From Takakia lepidozioides (taxonomy: Eukaryota; Streptophyta; Takakiopsida; Takakiales; Takakiaceae): a stretch of 64,000 nt of DNA. A program made the translations under genes and the position numbers. The DNA is taken from contig CM060733.1 in NCBI GenBank assembly GCA_030704615.1, forward strand, positions 28,768,001-28,832,000. The letters are read 5' to 3'. Below the pieces are notes generated by a model. It was not told where the DNA came from. It saw nothing but the letters and a program-made list of their open reading frames with translations, and did no database searches. Of the stretch, positions 57,490-64,000 are shown piece after piece (within the stretch, counting starts at the first letter, position 1; every line of letters starts with the position of its first letter).

Positions 57490-59079
57490 TGACACACTTC
57501 GGTAAGCTCCCCTTCAAGTCATAGTTACTTGCTTGATGTGCGCGCCTAACTCCCAAACTAGCCACCGGGCCAACTCGGAGCTTCGGCTACTCACCGGGGC
57601 ATAACGGTCCCCCTTTACTCCTCCACTAGACCCTCTCCCAATTTGAGCCTAGTGGAAATTCCCTTTGGTCGAAGGCAGTCCGGAATAGCTCCCCACACCT
57701 TGGTCGCTTTCCGGCTCGCACGCTTACTCACTAGTTTTTGGACACCAACGGGCTTGCACCGTTCTCGGGGTTACTACTCCCTATATATACTTTTGTGACT
57801 GTCCGCGGGGGTTTCACAAACAACACCACCATTTTATGGCGAACCACCACGAAAACCCTCGATTCCCGGTGATGAGTCGCGGTGAGTCTTGGCCCACCCA
57901 CCACGGTCCCCTTGGACCATGATGAGTCCCAAGACTCCCCACGACTCCCACCACAAGGTCTCCGCCCCCATGGTGAGTCCTATGCCACCCCCACTAAGTC
58001 CCACTAAGCTACCACCACCCCTTGTGGAGCCACCCCCACCGCAACCCGGTGTGCGGGGCTCCACCTAGTGAGTGCCTCCGCCTCCTCGAGTGCTTTGGGC
58101 ACTTGAGGTTGCTTCAGCCCCCTGTACCTATTGCTGCCACCGCCCCCACCACAAGGGCAGCCCCTCTCCGACCCGACCCCCTGCCCTCAAGGCAAAGGGC
58201 CGCGACACACACCCCTACCAACAGGGAGTTGATGTCCTTATCGACTTGTCCATTTTGTAGAAATGAACATCCAAGTTGTGGCGTCCCACATCAAGGAGTT
58301 TGTTTCTACACCATGGCATCCCATGACTAAGAACCAAACCCCCACTTGACTCTTCTCTCCACTAGCTAGTTCGGCCGACTTCATCCAAGTCCCAGCCAAG
58401 GGTGGAGCCTCTCAAGCTCCTCCCAATGCACTCTTCTTGACCCACTTCAGGGCCAAGGATCGATCCTCCCCGAGGATTGAATCGCCTTACTGCAACAACA
58501 TTTGCTTGCGACCGCTCGTGATGTCATTTTTGGCATCACCTTGAGCAAGGGTTCACCTTGAACCCTTTTTGACTAGGAAGATAACCTTGAACCAACCGTG
58601 CGCCTCAATCACTACAAATTGGGTCCGCTTTGGAATGCTGGCATGAGGTACGGGAACACGCTGAAGCCGCACTACGACTTCGTCCCAAGGCTACACGATT
58701 ATAGTACGTGAACGGAAGCATGTAGCTTCCGCGTTAGCCCGCACTACAAGGCAACCCCCTCGGTAGCGCAGTTATAGTACGCGCACGCGCCAGGTGCGCA
58801 CTAGCACGTGAACTCCCAACGAAGGTGCAAGTTTCATTGCCCCTTGGGTGGGAGTCACCCGATTTCGGCACTACACAAACACACGATTAATCCAATTTAC
58901 CTCTCCCACTTTGTAAGCTTAGCATGCATTCTACACACTAGCCAACCATACCATGCATCACCATTCCAAACAAAATAGGAAGCACAAGATTTGGAAACCA
59001 TTTCTTTTATAACAAAATTTGTACAATACAAGTTTTTGCAATTGGATTCCTGAGCTAGCTAAGCCGGGCTAAGCATGCA
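57490..59079 (-). repeat. 3' LTR of element D
   Basis: About 1,590 bp, from TGACAC (a few bases shorter than the other copy's TGTCGTGCACC end) to TGCA, next to a polypurine tract. Its first roughly 640 bp match the 5' LTR at 63358-64000 almost base for base. Short ORFs inside (for example 57834-58064) are LTR sequence, not genes. Confidence 0.9.
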
Positions 59080-59080
59080 T

Positions 59081-59098
59081 TTCCTCCCCCATGCTCTA
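59081..59098 (-). other. Polypurine tract of element D
   Basis: The minus strand reads AGAGCATGGGGGAGGAAA directly before the LTR start TGCATGC. Confidence 0.75.
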
Positions 59099-59113
59099 AG
59101 GTTGATGTCCCCA

Positions 59114-59908
59114 TCAACGCTTCTTCCGCTTTTGAGGTCGCCCTTCGAAAGCTGCAACCGCCTTGGATGCGTTTCCCATTTCTGAGGCACACACCCAAGA
59201 TGCCTCCACATGATGATAGCCCTTCCATTTCACGAGATACTCCGTTTCTCAATTCTTGAACCTCCTCGACTTAAGCACTGCCTCCACCTCGTACTCAGGT
59301 TCATTTTCATGATCCAACAGCACAGGTGGCGGACGCAACACTTGAGGCCGATTCGGACGCGCTTCATCTTTGAAGTAAGGCTTCAAAAGGGAGACATGGA
59401 ATATCGGATGCACCTTGCTGTTTGCCGGCAGCTCCAATTCATACACATCCTCATTCATAATCTTCCGGATGCGAAAGGGTCCCGCATATGGAGGTACGAA
59501 CTTCAGACTCACTTCTAGAGGTAGTCGAAATTTTTTGATGTTCAACCAGACCTCCGTGCCTGCCTCAAACTTAACCTCCCTCCGCTTCCGATTCGCCTAC
59601 CGTTCATACCGTTTCCTAGCTTTGGCAATGTTGAGCTTCAACAAACGCCCGTGTTCTTCCAACACTGCCGCTGCTGCCGGTTCCTCAACGTCTTGAGCGG
59701 CCCAACTTGTCGGCACCAGAGGTGCTTTTCCATAGACCAATACGAAAGGGGAAACTCCTGTTGCGGAATGTTTTGTGTTATTATAACATAACTTTGCCGC
59801 ATCCAAGTGCTCCACCCAGTCCGATTGGTCTGCCGGCACGTAATTCCGCAAAATCTGCTTCACCACGGAATTCACTTCACCGGGTTGGAGCCAATATAGT
59901 GGCGCCAA
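59114..59908 (-). pseudogene. Integrase C-terminal part and chromodomain of element D
   Basis: 59908-59597 retains GEVNSVVKQILRNYV, LCYNNTKHSATGVSPF (end of the integrase core) and a helical tail. 59545-59249 has the C-terminal barrel (YAGPFRIRKIMNEDVYELELP) and YEVEAVLKSRRFKN, then a TGA, then ETEYLVKWKGYHHVEASW and a basic end KKRKKR. The latter two form a chromodomain, which in chromoviruses binds methylated histone H3. The HHCC module and both catalytic Asp motifs are deleted: sequence jumps from RNase H (LELWRHY) to the core's end near 59890. Confidence 0.88.
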
Positions 59909-60222
59909 AGCTCAAGGCAATGCACCACTTCCTTCATTTCTTTCTCGTGCGTTGGCCACCGCCGCTCCACTTCATTCAGTTTCTTATTATCGTAAGCCAC
60001 TGGACGTCCCTCCTGCATGAGTACACCGCCAATCGCGAAGTCCGACGCATCCGTATGAATCTCAAATGGGCGGTCGAACTCCGGGATTTTCAGGACTGGA
60101 ACTTCTGCCATCCACTGCTTCAACTCGGTAAAAGCTTGGCCACAAAAGGTGTTCCATACCCAGACTTTGGATTTACACAGGAGGTCTGACAGCGGCCCCG
60201 CGATCTTGGCGAAATTTCTCAC
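59872..60222 (-). pseudogene. RNase H (partial) of element D
   Basis: IHTDASDFAIGGVLMQEGRPVAY and KEMKEVVHCLELWRHY are the start and middle of Ty3/gypsy RNase H. The frame ends at the internal deletion. Confidence 0.85.
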
Positions 60223-61116
60223 ATACTTTCGGTAATAGGAGGCGAGTCGATCCTCCTGGGATCGAAGTCGGAGGCTCCCAGTCCAAGATTGCTCTCACCT
60301 TTCTGTCATCCATTTTGATATCATCCTGTGTAATCACATGCCCCAAGAACTCCACTTTTGTGACCCCGAATTCGCACTTTGAAGCTTTGGCATACAGCTT
60401 CCCTTCCCGTAATTTCTGGAACACCTTTTTGAGATGCTCCAAGTGCTCTTCCTTTGTTTTTGAGTACACCAAGATGTCGTCGATGTACACGATCACAAAG
60501 TCGTCCAACCACTCCTGGAAAAGGCTGTTCATTAGCGTGCTAAAGGTTGCGGGTGCGTTGGTGAGCCCAAAGGGCATCACCAAAAACTCATAAGAACCAT
60601 ACCTTGTCCTGCACGTAGTCTTTTCCTCATCTCCTTCCGCCACTCGAATTTGATGATATCCGGAGCGCAAATCGATCCGGCTGAAATACTTCGCTCCTAC
60701 CAACCGATCGAAGAGGTCATCGATCCTTGGCAAAGGGTATCGGTTTTTGATAGTCACCTTATTGAGAGTTCTGTAATCGACACACATCCGCAGCGTCCCA
60801 TCCTTCTTGTCTGCGAATAGCACCGGGGCTAAGGTGACTTACTCGGCCGGATGTACCCCTTTGACATTATAGCCTTGAGCTGAGTCTTCAGCTCGACCAA
60901 CTCTCTGTGGCTCAACCGGTAGGGTGCCTTGGCAGGCGGCTCCGATCCCGGTATCACCTCAATTTTGTGGTCAACTCCTCTTGGTAAATCCTCCGGCATC
61001 ACATCCTGATAATTCTCCAAAATCCCCTTGATCCAATCTGGGCTCAGCTCCCCATCGCCTTTTTCCTTCACTTGTCTTACGTAAAGCAAAAACTGGGGCT
61101 CGTGTGGCTCCTCCAC
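60173..61116 (-). pseudogene. Reverse transcriptase of element D
   Basis: 61116-60829 carries the polyprotein approach (DLPRGVDHKIEVIPGSEPP, LVELKTQLKAIMSKGYIRPS). 60823-60173 has [45 protein letters not shown], the catalytic [10 protein letters not shown] and [11 protein letters not shown] stop at 60828 separates the two, and the end is frameshifted ([14 protein letters not shown] in place of the usual SFLGLANYYR). Confidence 0.9.
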
Positions 61117-61131
61117 GGCCCACTCCCTTGC

Positions 61132-61476
61132 TTACAAAAGGTTTATTCGCCCTCCCACGGGGTTGGGCGTTTCCGACATTCGTAAAACTTCGCCACCATT
61201 TCCACACGGTAGCGTGACTACTCTTTTGCCATCTATGACCGCTCCGGATCTGCTCAAAAAGGTCATCCCCAAAATGAGATCCACTCCATCGATCTCACAA
61301 ATGGTGAAGTTCTCACGTCCCTCCCAACTCCCGAACTGAAGAGGAACATCGAACGCCAACCTCGTCGCCAATTGTGGTTCTCCTTTAGCAGAACGCACCT
61401 CAATCGAGGCCCCCACATCACTTGTCGGGAGTCCCAGCTTCCGTGCCGTTGCCGGTGTCATGAAGGAGTGCGACGC
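61132..61476 (-). pseudogene. Aspartic protease of element D
   Basis: Gag ends LLVDT and the next codon is TGA instead of Gly, followed by ASHSFMTPATARKLGL, that is DTGASHSF with the Gly lost. The later half has DLILGMTFLSRSGAVIDG, the usual ILGMDWL-type motif. Confidence 0.85.
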
Positions 61477-62748
61477 TCATGTGTCCACCAACAACAATAC
61501 GTTAGTTCCGGAGATTATCCCACTCACAAACATTAACTGACTCCCTTTACGCAATGCGCCAGTTTCTTGATACAACTCACAAGAGTAGTTGCCTACCTTG
61601 CAAGTCTTGGCGACCACCGCCTCTACCAAGTGGCTGATGGAGGCTTCGGATAACTTAGTGGTTGCCCGAGTCATGTTCAATTGTCGAGGATTCATACACT
61701 TCTTGGCCATGTGCCCGGGCTCCCCGCAATTAAAGCACATTCCATCGAAGATCGCCTTCTGTCCGCCATAAGCCGCCGCACCTGGTTTCCCTTTCGAGGC
61801 ACCGGGTGTCGTCTTGACGTGTGAGGGCCATCCCTTCAATTTCCATGTGCCATTGTTGCCGCGTGGCCTATCCCACTTCTTTTCCGGTCGGAAGGAGTCA
61901 CCTTCCCGCCGGACCTTCTTGTGGTTCAGCTCCGTACGGCCTTGTCTTTCGCCCCTAGGGACATCCGAGAAACATTCAGCCCTTTCAATTGCCTCGTTCA
62001 AAGTCTTAGGTGGCTTCTCCTCCAACTTCCGTCTGGCCCATGGGGCCAGTCCCGCCACAAAGTTGAAGACCATTTCTGGTTCTGCCATGTCCACGACTTC
62101 GAGCAACAGCACATTGAAAGCCTGGACATATCCCCGAATGTCATCCGTTTGCTTCAAATTCCTCATCTTGTCTCGAGTGAGCCAGGACGCGTTGAGGGGC
62201 ACAAACTGTCTCTTCATGAGTTCCTTGAACCCACTCCAGTTTAAGGTCTCCAGGTTTGGACCTCGGTCGTGAAGGCGTTTCTACCACCATTGTTGAGCAT
62301 AGCCCCTCAAATAGGTGGGAGCCACTTCCACCTGATCCTCGTCATCCAACTTGGCCGCCCGGAAGTATTGCTCTAGCTCCAAGAGCCAGGTGTTGAGTGC
62401 CTTCCGATTTTGGACGCACTCAAAGGTGTCGGGTTCCTTAGGCTTCACCTTAAACTTTGCCTTAGTGGAAGTGGCATTAGTGGTCTTTAACACGTCTTCC
62501 AACGTCCCACCAAACTGCGCCAACAACCCTTCCCAAAAGGTTGCTGGCATGGGAGGTATCTGTTGGTTTGTCGGAGCTCTCAGGGATTCCTCGGGCTCCG
62601 ACTCCTCAGATTCCTCCTGTCCTTGAGCGGCCTCGCTTCCAAAGGCATGCATCGCTTCCTCAAATGGCTGCTTCGGTGACACGTCGCCCCCATCGGGCTC
62701 ACCAGGATCATCATCTTTCGGGCCGTTCTGCTTTCGCTTTGGCTTGCC
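61477..62748 (-). pseudogene. Gag of element D
   Basis: 62748-62281 holds an acidic head and the gag capsid-like start (PDTFECVQNRKALNTWLLELEQYF, YLRGYAQQWW), then a stop. 62217-61477 continues with MRNLKQTDDIRGYVQAFNVL and the CCHC zinc knuckle CFNCGEPGHMAKKC. Typical chromovirus gag with one stop. Confidence 0.88.
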
Positions 62749-63289
62749 TGTCGTGCGCATACATATCGCTACACAACTACATCGCTGTCCAAAACCACAC
62801 AACACATGTGCACACCACACACTAGTATACCACTAGTCCACCACTAGTCCAGCCACTAGTCCAACCACTAGGCTACAACAAGTCAGTCACTAGGCTGCCA
62901 TTATGCTGCCCACTATGGCAGTCACTAGTCCACACAATAGTTGTAGCACTTGTGGTTTCGAGTGATAAAGAAGAAGAATACAAGCACAAGCTCATGCGAG
63001 CTCACAAAGCTGAAGCATAAACTCATGCATATATAACCTCATCACTCAAATACAAGTCAAGCCAAGTGCACCCCACGCCATGGGGAATCCACACTACGGC
63101 GCCATAGCTAGGCGCGGTGAGGCTCAACTCGAGAAAGATGAGCCTTCCGCGCTTGCCGTGAAGATAACAACTCCAGGGCCTAAATCTGCCTTGACCCCTG
63201 GATTGACACTTGGGCCAATCCCAAATGTCAATATGTAAAAGCTAGCTATTTCCTAGCTAGTTTCACACTAGTGGTAAAATAACTTGACA
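62749..63289 (-). mobile_element. Solo LTR of the element A family
   Basis: 541 bp, TGTCAAG to CACGACA on the minus strand, 4-bp flanks TGCC on both sides. It matches the element A 3' LTR plus about 24 bp that A lacks. It is inserted between the primer-binding site and gag of element D and is likely left by LTR-LTR recombination. Confidence 0.88.
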
Positions 63290-63343
63290 TGCCCGACCCC
63301 ATGATGAGGCCGATCCCAAGGACTATCGCGTACTAAACTCTAA

Positions 63344-63355
63344 GCTCTGATACCA
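63344..63355 (-). other. Primer-binding site of element D
   Basis: The minus strand reads TGGTATCAGAGC two bases after the 5' LTR end, the standard complement of initiator methionine tRNA used by plant LTR retrotransposons. Confidence 0.88.
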
Positions 63356-63357
63356 AG

Positions 63358-64000
63358 TGTCGTGCACCTCACTTCGGTAAGCTCCCCTTCAAGTCATAGT
63401 TACTCGCTTGATGCGCGCGCCTAACTCCCAAACTGGCCACCGGGCCAACTCGGAGCTTCGGCTACTCACCGGGGCATAACGGTCCCCCTTTACTCCTCCA
63501 CTAGACCCTCTCCCAATTTGAGCCTAGTGGAAATTCCCTTTGGTCGAAGGCAGTCCGGAATAGCTCCCCACACCTTGGTCGCTTTCCGGCTCGCACGCTT
63601 ACTCACTAGTTTTTGGACACCAACGGGCTTGCACCGTTCTCGGGGTTACTACTCCCTATATATACTTTTGTGACTGTCCGCGGGGGTTTCACAAACAACA
63701 CCACCATTTTATGGCGAACCACCACGAAAACCCTCGATTCCCGGTGATGAGTCGCGGTGAGTCTTGGCCCACCCACCACGGTCCCCTTGGACCGTGATGA
63801 GTCCCAAGACTCCCCACGACTCCCACCACAAGGTCTCCGCCCCCATGGTGAGTCCTATGCCACCCCCATTAAGTCCCAATAAGCTACCACCACCCTTTGT
63901 GGAGCCACCCCCACCGCAACCCGGTGTGCGGGGCTCCACCTAGTGAGTGCCTCCGCCTCCTCGAGTGCTTGGGCACTCGAGGTTGCTTCAGCCCCCCATA
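63358..64000 (-). repeat. 5' LTR of element D (partial, continues past window)
   Basis: 643 bp nearly identical to the matching part of the 3' LTR at 57490-58130; a few substitutions are visible, so the insertion is recent. Confidence 0.9.

Larger units (their letters stand above)
57490..64000 (-). mobile_element. Element D: chromodomain Ty3/gypsy element (chromovirus), runs off the window
   Basis: 3' LTR 57490-59079, polypurine tract, chromodomain and integrase tail, RNase H, RT, protease, gag, then a foreign solo LTR, leader with primer-binding site (63344-63355) and the inner part of the 5' LTR (63358 onward). RNase H end plus most of integrase are deleted, and protease and chromodomain each carry a stop, so this copy is not autonomous. 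It is inserted in the DNMT region of element B. Confidence 0.92.

Noticed and set aside
57834-58330. ORFs of 76-102 codons
   Set aside because: They lie in the element D LTR and recur at 63709-63939 in the other LTR.
62749-62820. Start of the gag ORF of element D at 62820
   Set aside because: The first codons come from the inserted solo LTR; the real gag sequence begins left of 62749.

Overview
The window is nuclear DNA from a land plant. It holds intron-containing plant genes: an oxidosqualene cyclase relic, a GUX-type xylan glucuronosyltransferase, a Myb/bromodomain protein, a COBRA-like protein and a plastid-type METTL7-like methyltransferase. They sit among nested LTR retrotransposons. 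Large introns, divergent but recognisable plant families and heavy Ty3/gypsy load suggest a non-flowering vascular plant such as a fern. That lineage call is inference only.

Left part (1-22 kb): a LINE 3' remnant, then a decayed cycloartenol-synthase-like pseudogene on the plus strand (about 1.66-7.80 kb). Next come a complete six-exon GUX gene (minus, 9.94-12.81 kb, 653 codons) and a complete five-exon Myb/bromodomain gene (minus, 15.31-21.29 kb, 1,582 codons). The exon models of GUX, Myb/bromodomain, COBRA-like and methyltransferase genes all close in frame.

Middle (22.5-35 kb): a block bounded by related inverted ends carries a 117-bp tandem satellite. It is split by a nearly complete 9.7-kb Ty3/gypsy element (element A, minus, 4-bp target duplication AATC). 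Element A is the most interesting object here. Its coding order is gag fragment - protease - DNMT3-like cytosine-5 DNA methyltransferase - UAG stop in a readthrough-type context - reverse transcriptase - RNase H - integrase - PHD finger. A second, diverged copy (element B, 53.3-57.5 kb) keeps the same UAG-CAA-CCA junction and an intact PHD finger. The element therefore appears to carry both a DNA-methylation writer and a histone-tail reader.

Right part (35-64 kb): a 588-bp inverted-repeat element, a complete COBRA-like gene (minus, 38.21-41.36 kb, 452 codons), a complete methyltransferase gene (minus, 42.08-45.70 kb, 432 codons) and an unrecognised 196-codon ORF (46.63-47.22 kb). Then comes a retrotransposon nest. 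Element C (Ty3/gypsy, minus) is interrupted in gag by element B. Element B has an internal 2.25-kb inversion and is interrupted in its DNMT region by element D, a chromodomain-bearing chromovirus that runs off the window. A solo LTR of the element A family lies inside D between its primer-binding site and gag.
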